A stretch of DNA of 64,000 bases from Pseudoselenomonas ruminantium (GCA_015058655.1 SVBX01000005.1:1-64000); one strand, 5' to 3'; counted from the stretch's first letter, positions 1 to 9,757 are shown. Made by a program: numbers and translations. Notes: a model not told the origin generated them from the sequence alone.

Positions 1-76
1 CCGCCGTGTACCGAACGGTACGCACGGTGGTGTGAGAGGTCGGCTGGTCAAATAATGGTCAGTCTCCTACTCGATT
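1..76 (+). mobile_element. 3' end of a group II intron (domains V and VI)
   Basis: Bases 1-30 fold as a domain V hairpin: an 8-bp lower stem, a two-base CG bulge on the 3' side at 21-22, a 4-bp upper stem and a GAAC loop. Bases 34-72 fold as domain VI: GAG and AGG on the 5' side pair with CCU and CUC on the 3' side, leaving A69 bulged, which is the position of the lariat branch adenosine; an inner 9-bp stem closes the tip. The intron should end in AU or AUU at 75-76. The rest of the intron and any maturase gene lie outside the window. The niaR coding start follows about 44 bases later, so the intron sits in or next to its 5' region. Confidence 0.8.
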
Positions 77-119
77 GTGTATATAATTGATGATAAGATA
101 TTTAGGCAGGTGATTGACT

Positions 120-644
120 TTGACTACAGAGGAACGCAGGGGCGCAGTGCTGGCGCGGCTCAGGGAGGCCGGTTCTCCCCTTTCCGGCACGAAGCTGGCC
201 CGGGAGTTTGGGGTGAGCCGTCAGATTATCGTGGGGGATATCAGCATCCTCAGGGCAGAGGGGGAGAAGATCTATGCCACGCCCCGGGGGTATGTCATGC
301 CTGAGGGGCAGGGGGCGGATGGGCTCCTGGTGAGCTTTATCTGCTGCCACAGCAGGGAGGAAATGGAGCAGGAACTGCTGGCCTTTGTGGATAACGGCGG
401 TGAGGTGCTGGATGTGATTGTGGAACATCCGGTGTATGGGCCGCTGAAGGCTGATTTATTGCTCACCAGTCGCCGGGATGTGAAGAACTTCCTCACGAAG
501 ATGCATAAGTGCGAGGCAGCGCCCATTTCCATCGTCACCGGCGGGATTCATGTGCATACGGTGAGAGTGCCGGATGAGGAGGCACTGGAGGCTATCAGGG
601 AAGAGCTGGAGAAACTGGGCATCCTTGAGGAAACTGGCATCTGA
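120..644 (+). CDS. niaR: NiaR-type transcriptional repressor (HTH + 3H domain)
   Basis: Family: niacin-responsive repressor of NAD salvage and niacin uptake genes; nicotinic acid is the co-repressor. The N-terminal ~55 residues form a helix-turn-helix (KLAREFGVSRQIIVGDISIL). The rest is a 3H domain with its conserved histidines (EHPVYG, KMHK, GGIHVH). The length, about 174 residues, is normal. Start: AGGTGA at 108-113 leaves six bases before TTG at 120; TTG at 114 is in frame but touches the Shine-Dalgarno. No niacin transporter or NAD gene is nearby, so its targets are elsewhere. A group II intron ends just upstream, so the gene may have lost its native promoter or depend on the intron's transcript. 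Confidence 0.9.
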   Translation: MTTEERRGAVLARLREAGSPLSGTKLAREFGVSRQIIVGDISILRAEGEKIYATPRGYVMPEGQGADGLLVSFICCHSREEMEQELLAFVDNGGEVLDVIVEHPVYGPLKADLLLTSRRDVKNFLTKMHKCEAAPISIVTGGIHVHTVRVPDEEALEAIREELEKLGILEETGI

Positions 645-705
645 GTTGCCAAAATTCCATTGTCAAGGCAGGCATTTTATGATAGAATCAATGCCATGTC
701 AAGTG

Positions 706-941
706 AATAGCAAGGCGATGACGGAGAGGAGTAGGGTTCTTTTCGCACTGTAGAGAGGAAACGGCTGGTGGAAGTTTCTGTGCGGCGGACTTGAAGGTCG
801 CTTCCGAGCTTCCGGGCTGAAGTAAGTAAGCTCGGGCGTATGGCTGCGTTAAGGCTATGAGCCGGGGATTTTTCCTCGGGAACATTGGTGGTACCACGAA
901 AGTGCGCGCTTTCGTCCTTTGGGACGGGGGCGCTTTTGTTG
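706..941 (+). promoter_or_regulatory. T-box leader (valine) controlling valS
   Basis: The T-box sequence TGGTGGTACCACG lies at about 886-898. It is followed by an intrinsic terminator: AAAGTGCGC pairs with GCGCTTTT around an inner CGTCC/GGACG stem, about 897-941. Upstream is the stem I region with the GGCTGGTG apical element near 763. A GTC triplet at 797-799, in the expected specifier area, reads valine. Known mechanism: uncharged tRNA-Val pairs with the specifier and the T-box bulge and stabilises the antiterminator, so valS is read through when valine is short. The specifier assignment is by position and by the downstream gene; no fold was computed. Confidence 0.9.
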
Positions 942-959
942 TTTTACAGGAGGATGAAG

Positions 960-3638
960 ATGAGCGAAGTTTTGGAGCAGGAAAACAATATCCCGAAGGT
1001 CTATGATCCCCAGTCTTTTGAGAAGAAATGGTATCAGTTCTGGGAGGAGAACAAGTTCTTCCACGCTGAGGTGGATAAGAGCAAGAAGCCCTATAGCATG
1101 GTGATACCGCCCCCGAATGTCACGGGCCAGCTGCACATGGGCCATGCCCTGGACAATACTTTGCAGGATATTTTGATCCGCTATCACCGCATGCAGGGGT
1201 TCAATACCGTCTGGATGCCCGGCTGCGACCATGCGGGCATTGCCACCCAGGCCAAGGTGGAGGGGGCGCTTCGTGAGGAGGGCCTGAGCCGCTATGACCT
1301 GGGCCGCGAGAAGTTCCTGGAGCGGGTCTGGGACTGGAAGGAAAAGTTCGGCAACCGCATCATGTCCCAGCTGCGCTCCCTGGGTTCCTCCCTGGACTGG
1401 GACCGCGAGCGCTTCACCATGGACGAGGGCTGCTCCAAGGCTGTGCGGGAGGTCTTTGTCAGCCTCTATGAGAAGGGTCTTATCTATCAGGGGACCCGCA
1501 TCACCAACTGGTGCCCCTCCTGCAACACTGCCATTTCCGATATTGAGGTGGAGCATGAGACGGAGCAGGGCCATCTCTGGCATCTGCGCTACCAGGTGGA
1601 GGGCACCGAGGAGTATGTGGAGATTGCCACTACCCGCCCCGAGACCATGTTCGGCGATACCGGCGTGGCGGTGCATCCCGAGGACGAGCGCTACAAGCAT
1701 CTCATTGGCAAGACTTTGATCCTGCCCATCGTGGACCGCCGCATTCCTCTTTTTGCCGATGAGTATGTGGACAAGGAATTCGGCACCGGCGCCGTGAAGG
1801 TGACTCCTGCCCATGACCCCAACGACTTTGAAATGGGCCTCAGGCACAATCTTGAGCAGGTGAAGGTTATCGGCAATGACGGCCATATGCTGGAAGGTGC
1901 CGGCAAATACAACGGCATGGACCGCTATGAGTGCCGCAAGGCTCTGGTGAAGGAACTGGAGGAAAAGGGCATCCTGGTTTCCGTGGAGGAGCATGAGCAC
2001 GCTGTGGGCCATTGCTCCCGCTGCCATTCCACCATCGAGCCCCTGGTTTCCAAGCAGTGGTTCGTGAAGATGGAGTCCCTGGCAAAGCCTGCCATCGAGG
2101 CTGTCCGTGATGGCCGCATCGAGTTCGTGCCTGCCCGCTTCACGAAGATTTACGAGAACTGGCTGGAGAATATCCGTGACTGGTGCATTTCCCGTCAGCT
2201 TTGGTGGGGCCATCGCATTCCTGCCTGGTACTGCGAGGACTGCGGCAAGACCCATGTATCCCGCACTGACCTGACGGAGTGCCCCCATTGCCATAGCAAG
2301 AACCTCCATCAGGATGAGGACGTGCTGGATACCTGGTTCAGCTCCGGCCTCTGGCCCTTTGAGACCTTTGGCTGGCCTGAGGAGACGGAGGATCTGAAGC
2401 ACTTCTATCCTACCGCTACCTTGGTTACTGGTTACGATATCATCTTCTTCTGGGTGGCCCGCATGATCATGATGGGACTGGAGTTCGGAGGCGACATTCC
2501 CTTCCGTCATGTCTTTATCCACGGTCTGGTGCGCGACAGCCAGGGCCGCAAGATGAGCAAGTCCCTGGGCAATGGCATTGATCCCATGGAGGTCATTGAG
2601 AAATACGGCGCCGATTCCCTGCGCTTCATGCTGATTACCGGCAACACTCCGGGCAATGATATGCGCTTCTATGACGAGCGCGTGGAATCGGCCCGCAACT
2701 TTGCCAACAAGCTTTGGAACGCTTCCCGCTATATGCTCATGAATCTGGAAGGCTTTGACAAGAGCTTCAAGCCTGAGGCGGCTGACTATACCCTGGCTGA
2801 CCGCTGGATTCTCTCCCGCTATGCCCGCACTGTCCGGGATGTGACGGAGAATCTGGACAAGTTCGAGCTGGGCGAAGCTGGCCGCATGATTTACGAGTTC
2901 ATATGGAACGAGTTCTGCGACTGGTACATAGAGCTCACCAAGGCCCGCCTCTATGACAAGGAAAATGCCCGGGCCAGGAATACTGCCCTCTATGTGCTTA
3001 GCCATGTGCTGGAAGGCACGCTGCGCCTCCTGCATCCCTTCATGCCTTTCATCACCGAGGAAATCTGGCAGAAGGTGCCCCACGGCGATGAGCTCAAGAG
3101 CATCATGGTGGCTCAGTGGCCTGAAGGTGACGAAGCCTATATTGACGGCGATATCGAAGCCCGCATGACTGCCATCATGGAGACCATCAAGACCGTCCGC
3201 AACATGCGGGCAGAAGTGGGGGCTGCTCCCAGCAAGAAGAGCGAGTTGATTCTCTCTGTGGCTGACGAGGCTTTGCGTGCCGTATTCACGGAGAACCAGG
3301 CTTACCTTGACAAGCTGGCCTCCTCTGAGCCTATCACCATCCTGCCTGCCGGAGCCGAAAAGCCCGAGAATGCCATGGCTGGCGTGGTAAATGGCGTGGA
3401 GATTTATCTGCCGCTGAAGGGCCTGATTGATGTGGATAAGGAAACCGCCCGTCTCCAGAAGGAACAGGAGAAGCTGCAGAAGGAAATCAAGCGTCTCACA
3501 GGGAAACTCTCCAATGAGGGGTTCCTGGCCAAGGCGCCCGAGCAGGTAGTAGCAGGGGAGAGAGAAAAGCTCGCCGGCTATGAGGAAAAGATGAAGTCCG
3601 TGGAAGCACGCATCGCTGACCTGGCAAAATTGAAGTGA
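960..3638 (+). CDS. valS: Valine--tRNA ligase
   Basis: Class I aminoacyl-tRNA synthetase charging tRNA-Val, cytosolic. The HIGH signature appears as HMGH at residues 59-62 after PPPNVTGQL, and KMSKS at 531-535. Between them is the CP1 editing domain, recognisable by [11 protein letters not shown], that hydrolyses mischarged Thr-tRNA. A cysteine pair cluster (CEDCGK...CPHCHS) follows. The end is the valyl-tRNA synthetase coiled-coil arm. At 892 residues it is full length. Start: AGGAGG at 948-953 gives six bases to ATG 960; an in-frame ATG at 954 is too close to it. Transcription is controlled by the valine T-box directly upstream. Confidence 0.97.
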   Translation: MSEVLEQENNIPKVYDPQSFEKKWYQFWEENKFFHAEVDKSKKPYSMVIPPPNVTGQLHMGHALDNTLQDILIRYHRMQGFNTVWMPGCDHAGIATQAKVEGALREEGLSRYDLGREKFLERVWDWKEKFGNRIMSQLRSLGSSLDWDRERFTMDEGCSKAVREVFVSLYEKGLIYQGTRITNWCPSCNTAISDIEVEHETEQGHLWHLRYQVEGTEEYVEIATTRPETMFGDTGVAVHPEDERYKHLIGKTLILPIVDRRIPLFADEYVDKEFGTGAVKVTPAHDPNDFEMGLRHNLEQVKVIGNDGHMLEGAGKYNGMDRYECRKALVKELEEKGILVSVEEHEHAVGHCSRCHSTIEPLVSKQWFVKMESLAKPAIEAVRDGRIEFVPARFTKIYENWLENIRDWCISRQLWWGHRIPAWYCEDCGKTHVSRTDLTECPHCHSKNLHQDEDVLDTWFSSGLWPFETFGWPEETEDLKHFYPTATLVTGYDIIFFWVARMIMMGLEFGGDIPFRHVFIHGLVRDSQGRKMSKSLGNGIDPMEVIEKYGADSLRFMLITGNTPGNDMRFYDERVESARNFANKLWNASRYMLMNLEGFDKSFKPEAADYTLADRWILSRYARTVRDVTENLDKFELGEAGRMIYEFIWNEFCDWYIELTKARLYDKENARARNTALYVLSHVLEGTLRLLHPFMPFITEEIWQKVPHGDELKSIMVAQWPEGDEAYIDGDIEARMTAIMETIKTVRNMRAEVGAAPSKKSELILSVADEALRAVFTENQAYLDKLASSEPITILPAGAEKPENAMAGVVNGVEIYLPLKGLIDVDKETARLQKEQEKLQKEIKRLTGKLSNEGFLAKAPEQVVAGEREKLAGYEEKMKSVEARIADLAKLK

Positions 3639-3796
3639 AAAGCCAGTAAAATTTATCGGCAGGCCGGTCTTTTTCAAATAGCTCATTGTGCCAGAAAAAA
3701 TGTGGCAGAAAAGAGGATTATAGGCGGAAATGGCGAATAAGTAAATTTTATCGCAGAAAATATGTTATATTGGCGCATAGCAGATATGCCTATTCC

Positions 3797-3846
3797 AAAA
3801 GTCCGCCCCCTCGGGGCGAGGGCCGAGAAAGCGGTGGTGGGGGAAT
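3797..3846. repeat. GC-rich palindromic stretch, possible degenerate repeat arm
   Basis: In the 267-base gap between valS and the next gene, a GC-rich segment contains CGCCCCCTCGGGGCG and then a purine-rich tract. The words TCCGCCCC and TCGGGGC also occur in the arms of the palindromic elements at 17564 and 23606, so it may be a degenerate relative. Otherwise the gap holds only AT-rich promoter-like sequence, such as TATATT near 3766. Confidence 0.3.
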
Positions 3847-3905
3847 GGCATATCCTATGGTTCGTCAGTATAGTATGAGGTATGCTGTGCAAGGAGGATA
3901 AGCAT

Positions 3906-4523
3906 ATGAAAACGAGCAAGAAAATCTGTGCTTTGCTGGGGACTTTTTTACTGCTGCAGACAACTGCGGCATATACAGGCGGGGAGGAGCCGTTTTTGAC
4001 GACAAGCACGGCCTGGGCCGCAGATTATGTGGCGCCTGACTGGCTGGAGGATATAGACGAGGCCACCAGGGATGATACCATTGCTTTTGGCATCTATGTT
4101 GGCAAGCCTATCCAGACAGTGGTGGACGATCTTGCCAAGAAGGGCTGGCAAAGGAAGGATAACAACAATACCGTGATAATGCTGAAGAAGAAGAATGGCT
4201 ATATGCAGCTTATCGCCCTGCATCCCCATGGCAAGGACAATAACCTTGTGGGCAATTACCGCATCCGTTTCTACGCCAAGGACAGCGCCACGGCAGATGA
4301 GATGTATATGCGGGCTGAGAAGAACTTTTCCTATAACTTTGGCCGTCCCCAGGTGAAGAAGGGCATGGCCAATGCTACCTGGTTCCTGAGCGATTCCTTT
4401 GCCATCATGGTGGAGTACAATCAGTATGATCCCAGGATGCCTCTCATTAAGGATGCTTACCCCAACGAGATTGTCATCAAGCGGGAAATGGGCAACTACA
4501 AGGCATTCTTTGAGGGAGAGTGA
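3906..4523 (+). CDS. Secreted protein of unknown function
   Basis: No family recognised. It has 205 residues and begins with a Sec signal peptide (MKTSKKICALLGTFLLLQTTAAY); cleavage is likely around residue 22 or after the AWA motif near residue 38. The mature part is soluble, mixed alpha/beta in feel, with no cysteine clusters or catalytic signature I can name. Start: AAGGAGG at 3891-3897 precedes ATG 3906. The stop overlaps the next coding region's earliest possible start, so the two are probably co-transcribed. The product should be periplasmic or outer-membrane associated. Confidence 0.8.
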   Translation: MKTSKKICALLGTFLLLQTTAAYTGGEEPFLTTSTAWAADYVAPDWLEDIDEATRDDTIAFGIYVGKPIQTVVDDLAKKGWQRKDNNNTVIMLKKKNGYMQLIALHPHGKDNNLVGNYRIRFYAKDSATADEMYMRAEKNFSYNFGRPQVKKGMANATWFLSDSFAIMVEYNQYDPRMPLIKDAYPNEIVIKREMGNYKAFFEGE

Positions 4524-4528
4524 GCCGC

Positions 4529-5452
4529 ATGGCAGAAGTCCCCTGGGACACCCTTAGGGAAATCAGCCTGGAGGGGGCAAAGCCCATAGGAAAGGGGCGA
4601 AATGGCCAAGTCTATGACATAGGCCTGGGGAAGATTGTCAAGCTATGCCCGCTTGAGGCCTATACCGCTGCCTGCAGGGAGCAGCAAAATGCCAGAGCCG
4701 CCAGTGAATTGGGCGTGCCCACACCGGCAGTTTATGAGCTGGTGCGCTGCGGTGGCGGACTGGGGCTTGTCTTTGATAAGGCCGTGGGCAGGAGTTTGCG
4801 GGATGTAATCGCAGGGGAGTCGGAGCAGATTGAGGTTCTGGTGCCTCAGGCGGCCAGGCTGCTGAAAGAACTCCACAGCAGAGAAGCGGCTCCGGGAGAC
4901 TTTCCTTCCATGGCAGAAGTCTACCATGAGAGGGCAGAGGGGCTGGGGGAATATCTGACGGGGGAGGAAATCAGCCTTCTCCACCGCATGATAGATGCTA
5001 TTCCCCTGCGTCATGCCTTCCTTCACGGGGATTTCCACCGGGGAAACTTGCTGGTGGAGAAAGGGAAGCTGTGCCTTATTGACATGGCAGACTGCGCCTG
5101 GGGACATCCCTTCTACGATGTGCTGGGGGTCTACACCCTGGGGGTGGGCCTGGTGAGGGTTATGCCACCCCAGGCTGTAAAGGCCGTTATAGGCTGGGAG
5201 CCTGCTGTAGTGCAGCGGGTGTGGCAGGTGTTTTCAGAGAGTTATTTTGTCGGCTGCAGTCCGCAGCAAATGGATGAACTGGCGTCCTTGATGGAGGCGT
5301 ATGCTCCCTTGAGGCAACTTACCTTCCTGAATATTGTCACCGGCATCCCGGAGGAAGAACGCCGGAGGCTGGTGGCCTCTGCCCGGGAAGGTTTCTTTCC
5401 TAGGGCGGAGGAAGCCATGCAGAAATATGCTCCTTTTTTGGAGCGGATGTGA
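4529..5452 (+). CDS. APH/choline-kinase-like phosphotransferase
   Basis: Protein-kinase-like fold of the aminoglycoside/choline kinase type, about 307 residues. A glycine-rich nucleotide loop (IGKGRNGQVYDIG) lies near the N-terminus. The catalytic loop HGDFHRGNLL (Brenner motif) lies near residues 169-178, followed by the metal-binding IDMADCAWG. The substrate is unknown; many such proteins in anaerobes phosphorylate small metabolites or sugars rather than antibiotics. ATG 4529 has a purine-rich ribosome site (GAGGGAGAG) about ten bases upstream; GTG 4520 overlaps the upstream stop and is the alternative. It follows the secreted protein gene with overlap, suggesting one operon. Confidence 0.85.
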   Translation: MAEVPWDTLREISLEGAKPIGKGRNGQVYDIGLGKIVKLCPLEAYTAACREQQNARAASELGVPTPAVYELVRCGGGLGLVFDKAVGRSLRDVIAGESEQIEVLVPQAARLLKELHSREAAPGDFPSMAEVYHERAEGLGEYLTGEEISLLHRMIDAIPLRHAFLHGDFHRGNLLVEKGKLCLIDMADCAWGHPFYDVLGVYTLGVGLVRVMPPQAVKAVIGWEPAVVQRVWQVFSESYFVGCSPQQMDELASLMEAYAPLRQLTFLNIVTGIPEEERRRLVASAREGFFPRAEEAMQKYAPFLERM

Positions 5453-5811
5453 GGGCACCTGTGATGCTGAGCCAAGTGATTTCCATCTGGGTGCAGAATG
5501 GCTGTGCCAAGTCCATGGGGGGCAGGCCTGGGAGAGAAGGCTAGGGAATACTATTCTCTGGCGGTGCTCCTTTGCCTGCCTCTTTCTCTGTGTCTGGGAG
5601 CCTTGGTATACCGCATCGATGTGGGCCCTGGTGAAGGAGGAGGGTTTCACTCTTCTTTTCAGGGACAACTGCCTGCCCCTGGACTACGGGGAAAGCTGAC
5701 GGAAAGGGCAGAGGATCTTGCTGCTCTCTGGCAGCAGGCAGAAGAAGTGCGCTAGGCCAGGACATTGGGGCTTAACTATCTGAATCATGCGTTTTTGAAG
5801 GAGGCAGAGCC
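5453..5811 (+). other. Decayed or unassigned stretch between kinase and acyltransferase genes
   Basis: These 359 bases lack a convincing gene. Two overlapping open frames look like pieces of one protein broken by frameshifts: one reads ...ALVKEEGFTLLFRDNCLPLDYGES to a stop at 5699, the other ends KLTERAEDLAALWQQAEEVR at 5755. Both follow a hydrophobic run (LAVLLCLPLSL). The bases keep coding-like GC character. I could not name the family. A ribosome site (GGAGG at 5800) belongs to the next gene. Confidence 0.4.
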
Positions 5812-7128
5812 ATGAAGCTCATTCCCTTGGGCATTTCCAATCGTTTTTTCTACTATATGAGCGGGAGCAAGAACACAGCCTTTGATATACATTTCTCCTT
5901 TGAATTGAAGGAACAGCTGGACAAGGAACTGCTGAGAAGCGCTGTCCGGCAGGCTCTGGAGAATTTCCCGGAATTTGCCGTCACTCCCGTGTTGCGGGAG
6001 GGCACTGTCTGGGCAATCGGAAATGAGGCCGAGCCGCCCCTGCTTGAAGAGGGCGGCAAGCCCAGCCTGCTCTACGGCACTGAAGATACAAATGGCTATC
6101 TCTTTGCCTTTCGTTGCCGGGAACGGGGCTTTTACTTTTCCTACTTCCACGGCCTCACGGATTTCCATGGTATCTGGAGCTTTTTCCGCACCATTCTCTA
6201 TTACTATGCCCAAGGAAGGGGGCTGGAGGCAGAGGCTGATGAGTGGGTGCGTGAGAGCCCTCGGGCTTTGGTGGCTGAGGATGAAGCGGAGCGGCTGGAC
6301 CCATACCGCAGATTTGCCCCTGCCGGAGGGGAAGCCCCCAGGGGAAGCCTCTCTGCCTCCTTTGCCCTGCCGGAAGATTTTTATGCTTTGGAGGACCCAC
6401 GGGTATTCGGCTATGCGCTAGACTGCCCTCTGGAGCCTTTTCTGCGGCAGGTCAAGGCTCATGGTTCCTCGGCGGCGGCTTTCCTGGCCCTTCTTATATC
6501 CCGTGCCATGACCGATATCTATGACACTGGGGGAGAGACAATCCGCACCATGCTTTCGGCGGATATGCGCAGATACTATGGCGCTAGGACCATGACCAAT
6601 TTTTCCGATGCCACCTACCTCACTTATGACAAGAGCCTGGCGAACCTGTCTAGGGAAGAACAGGGCAAGCGCATGCGTCAAGAGATGAAGGGGCAGCTGA
6701 CGAAGGAGCATTTCGATGGGTTGCTTGTGCAAAAGCTGCAAGCCATGCAGGGCTTTGAGACTTCCGGGGCAGGTATTGAGGAAATGTCAGCGCGCCTGGG
6801 GGCACCTCTACCGAAGGAAGCAAGGCTTCCTCTTACCATTGCTCTCACCTATCCCGGCAGCCTGGATCTGCCTCCCGCTTACGGCTCCTTGGTGGAGCGC
6901 ATCACCCGTCCTTTCATCGGCGTCCGGGGAGGGGCGAATGTTTTCGGCCTGTCTGCCACCAGCTGGCAGGGCACACTGAACATCGTTTCCTCCCAGCGTT
7001 TCGATTCATCGGGCTTGATGGAGAAAATGCAGGGAGAGCTGAAGGAAATAGGCGTTGAGGGGGAACTGCGGCCCTTGGAGCACCGTCAGTGCAATCAGGT
7101 GCTGCTGGAACGCTTGCAAAGGATTTGA
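5812..7128 (+). CDS. Condensation/alcohol-acetyltransferase-fold acyltransferase
   Basis: 438 residues of the CoA-dependent acyltransferase superfamily (NRPS condensation / alcohol acetyltransferase). What shows it: SYFHGLTDFHGIWSFF near residues 103-118, where HGLTDFHG stands for the HHxxxDG motif with the first histidine replaced, and a second-half DxR-type region (MLSADMRRYYG). Such enzymes join an acyl or aminoacyl group to an alcohol or amine. Start: GGAGG before ATG 5812. Its stop lies 14 bases before the start of the GT2-GH3 fusion gene, so they form an operon and probably act on the same product. The substrate is not evident, and the altered motif could mean a changed or lost transferase activity. 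Confidence 0.7.
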   Translation: MKLIPLGISNRFFYYMSGSKNTAFDIHFSFELKEQLDKELLRSAVRQALENFPEFAVTPVLREGTVWAIGNEAEPPLLEEGGKPSLLYGTEDTNGYLFAFRCRERGFYFSYFHGLTDFHGIWSFFRTILYYYAQGRGLEAEADEWVRESPRALVAEDEAERLDPYRRFAPAGGEAPRGSLSASFALPEDFYALEDPRVFGYALDCPLEPFLRQVKAHGSSAAAFLALLISRAMTDIYDTGGETIRTMLSADMRRYYGARTMTNFSDATYLTYDKSLANLSREEQGKRMRQEMKGQLTKEHFDGLLVQKLQAMQGFETSGAGIEEMSARLGAPLPKEARLPLTIALTYPGSLDLPPAYGSLVERITRPFIGVRGGANVFGLSATSWQGTLNIVSSQRFDSSGLMEKMQGELKEIGVEGELRPLEHRQCNQVLLERLQRI

Positions 7129-7142
7129 GGAGAGGAAAAAAT

Positions 7143-9737
7143 TTGGACAAGGCAAAGGATTATCTTGTATCTGTCATCACACCCTTCCATAATGTGGATC
7201 TTGAATTTTTCCGCAGGAGCTTTGCCTCCTTGAAGGCACAGACCTTGGGGTTTGACAATATCCAGTGGATTGTGGTGCTGCACAATACGGAGGAAAAATA
7301 CCACAGGGAAGTCCAACAGCTGCTGGGGGGCTTGGAAAATGTACTGCTGAAACGGCTTGACAACCAGCACCTCACTCCCTCCAGCCCCAGGAACTACGGC
7401 ATGAAATTTGCCACGGCACCCTATTTGGGCTTCCTGGATGGGGATGACTGCTATACTCCCGCTTGCCTGGAGACAGCCATTTTCCGCATGAAGAGTACAA
7501 GCTCCCAGATGGTGGTTTTCCGCCGGGAGTTTGAAGTGGACAGGGAGGGGCTAATGCCCTTGACAGAAATTGTTCTCTGGGATCAGACACGGGAAGAGAT
7601 TGTGGTAGACCGGGAGCACTGGGATGACGAGCGCATGTTCGTGGGGGTATGGGGCATGGTGACCTCCAGGCTCTATGACAGGCTTTTTTTGGATAAGTAC
7701 GGCATCATCTTTGATGAGAATGTGCCTTATCTGGAAGACTGCCTGTTTCTCATCGAGGCATACGGCAGGGTGGACAGGGTCTGCTATCTGCCACAGTTTA
7801 TCGGCTATCACTACCTTATTCACGGTGGCTCTATGGTGCAGAGCATGGCGGAGAAAAGCGGGGAGGAGCTTATTTCCTATGCGGAGGGCTACAAGATCAT
7901 CTTTGACAGGGGCCATGAAAACGGCATCTACATAGACGATCTGATGGCTCATATACTGACAGCCCTGGCAGATGTCATGGCCCGGTCAGAAAAACTCACC
8001 CTCAGGGACAGGCAGCAGATCAAGAACATCCTTGAGCCATATGTCCACATGATTCCTATGCTGCCTGTCAGCAAGGTCACTACGGAACAAGAGGCCCAGC
8101 TCCTGTTTAAGCTGCCTCGGGAGGTAATCCTCCATCCGGAAAATTTCGACCAGGGGCAGCATATGCAAAATATCTGGAACGGTGAGGGCCTGCTCCTGGA
8201 TATACTGAACAAAAATCAGGCTACTGACTATGGCAGACGCTATCATTTTTCCGTGCTGAGGACCGCAGAGGGATACAGGAAGCGGGTACCCCTGTCGGAG
8301 TATGCTGTGTATGAGCCTTTGGTGAATTTGCAGATGCGTATCGGAGAATCGGCCATTTTCTCGGCAGAGCCGATTTATTGCTATCTGCTCTCTGACAGTC
8401 CCCAAGGTGCTCCCCGGCTGATTCCTGCTACCAGAAGCCATTTGAAGCCCTATCTGGAAAGCTTCACCCAGGCAGTGCAGGGCAGGACTACCTTCCTTCT
8501 GGTGGAAAGCCTGCCCATGAAGCAGCGCAGCAACGATGGAGCTGCCCTGAATTCTGTCAATGGTATGGTGCTGGCAGATTTCCTGCAAAAGCAGCGCAAC
8601 AGCTTCAATGCCATGGATGCTCATTTCACATCTCCTGCCTCCTTGCTGTTGCCTACGGAGGCGGTGGACACTTTGTATATCAGGCTGCTGTTTGCTCTGA
8701 AGGAGCGGCAGGTAGAGCAGATAATGGCTCCCTATACCTGGGGAATCCTGGAAGCCATGGATTTTTTGAAGGGTCATTGGCAGGAGCTTTGCAAGGATCT
8801 GGAGTTGGGCAGCATAACTTTCAATCTGGATGTTCCCCCTGCTTTCCTGAAAGGAATGGAGGTTCTGCTGCAGGCAGACCCTGAAAGAGCCGAGGAACTG
8901 CGGCAGATTTTCCGGCAGGGCTTTGGGGAACCAGTGGCAGGGCACATATGGCCCAGGCTTTCCCGTATTCTGGCCTTTGGCAGCGGGGATTTTGCCATCT
9001 ACTCAGACCGGCTGAGGGCTTACACGGGGGATATTCCCCTGGATAACGGCAATCTTGCCCTTCCGGAAGGGCTGGTAGGCTTGGGAATACAGGGCACGGA
9101 TTCCTTTAACCTGACGGAGGGGGAGAGCTTCTATGAGTTCCGTCCCTTGGAGGGGGGAGAGCCTTTGCTGCTGGGGCAGGTACAGGAGGGGCAGTGCTAT
9201 GAGCTTGTCGTCACCAACCAGGCGGGGCTATACCGCTATGCCACGGGAGAAATCATTCGGGCAGAAAAGGCCGGAAAGGGCCGTCTCACCTTCAAGGCTC
9301 TGGGGAATACCCGCCAGAGCCTTAGCATGGGGGATTTTTATCTCAGGGGTGAAGATATTTATGCCGCCATTAAAGAGGCAGCAGGGAAATACAGACCGCA
9401 GATTGCAGATTTTTCCTTTTATCAGGAGGATGGATGTCTAAAAATCCTGCTGGAGGCAGATGATTCACTGGCTCTGACAGAATCCCTGCTGGGGGAGGAA
9501 ACAGGCAAGCTGGCGACTGATTTGGATACGGAGTTGCAAAAGATCCATCCCGGCTACGCCGCCGCACGGCAGGATGCTCTGCTTCCCTGCCAGCTGGCCT
9601 GGAACCAGCCTCAGACCCATCTCCTTTACAGGGATTTGCTGCGCTTCCGCTACAAAACTGCCCCAGATCATGTCATGCCCGTGCGCTGCCTGGAGGGGAA
9701 GGCACAGGTTGGCTTCTTTAAGAGACTGATGGCCTAA
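7143..9737 (+). CDS. Fusion protein: family 2 glycosyltransferase + GH3-type acyl-adenylate conjugating enzyme
   Basis: 864 residues with two domains. Residues ~8-230 are a GT-A glycosyltransferase: VSVITPFHN at the start, LDGDD metal/nucleotide-sugar motif near 97-101, and a YLEDCLFLIEAYGR acidic region. From about residue 340 to the end is a GH3 family domain (plant auxin-conjugate type, ANL-like adenylation): LLDILNKNQATDYGRRYHF, VPLSEYAVYEPL, a degenerate SSGTS loop (LLSDSPQGAPRLIPAT) and YELVVTNQAGLYRYATGEII. GH3 enzymes adenylate a carboxylate and pass it to an amine. Start: GAGGAGAGG ends seven bases before TTG 7143. An intrinsic terminator follows at 9758. The combination suggests synthesis of a glycoconjugate carrying an amide- or ester-linked acyl group (inference). 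Confidence 0.85.
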   Translation: MDKAKDYLVSVITPFHNVDLEFFRRSFASLKAQTLGFDNIQWIVVLHNTEEKYHREVQQLLGGLENVLLKRLDNQHLTPSSPRNYGMKFATAPYLGFLDGDDCYTPACLETAIFRMKSTSSQMVVFRREFEVDREGLMPLTEIVLWDQTREEIVVDREHWDDERMFVGVWGMVTSRLYDRLFLDKYGIIFDENVPYLEDCLFLIEAYGRVDRVCYLPQFIGYHYLIHGGSMVQSMAEKSGEELISYAEGYKIIFDRGHENGIYIDDLMAHILTALADVMARSEKLTLRDRQQIKNILEPYVHMIPMLPVSKVTTEQEAQLLFKLPREVILHPENFDQGQHMQNIWNGEGLLLDILNKNQATDYGRRYHFSVLRTAEGYRKRVPLSEYAVYEPLVNLQMRIGESAIFSAEPIYCYLLSDSPQGAPRLIPATRSHLKPYLESFTQAVQGRTTFLLVESLPMKQRSNDGAALNSVNGMVLADFLQKQRNSFNAMDAHFTSPASLLLPTEAVDTLYIRLLFALKERQVEQIMAPYTWGILEAMDFLKGHWQELCKDLELGSITFNLDVPPAFLKGMEVLLQADPERAEELRQIFRQGFGEPVAGHIWPRLSRILAFGSGDFAIYSDRLRAYTGDIPLDNGNLALPEGLVGLGIQGTDSFNLTEGESFYEFRPLEGGEPLLLGQVQEGQCYELVVTNQAGLYRYATGEIIRAEKAGKGRLTFKALGNTRQSLSMGDFYLRGEDIYAAIKEAAGKYRPQIADFSFYQEDGCLKILLEADDSLALTESLLGEETGKLATDLDTELQKIHPGYAAARQDALLPCQLAWNQPQTHLLYRDLLRFRYKTAPDHVMPVRCLEGKAQVGFFKRLMA

Positions 9738-9757
9738 GAAAATATCCAAGTATGGGG

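Noticed and set aside
855..3686. A 943-residue open frame on the minus strand opposite valS
   Set aside because: valS is unmistakable on the other strand; the antisense frame is open only because of the codon pattern of a GC-rich gene and has no recognisable domain or ribosome site.
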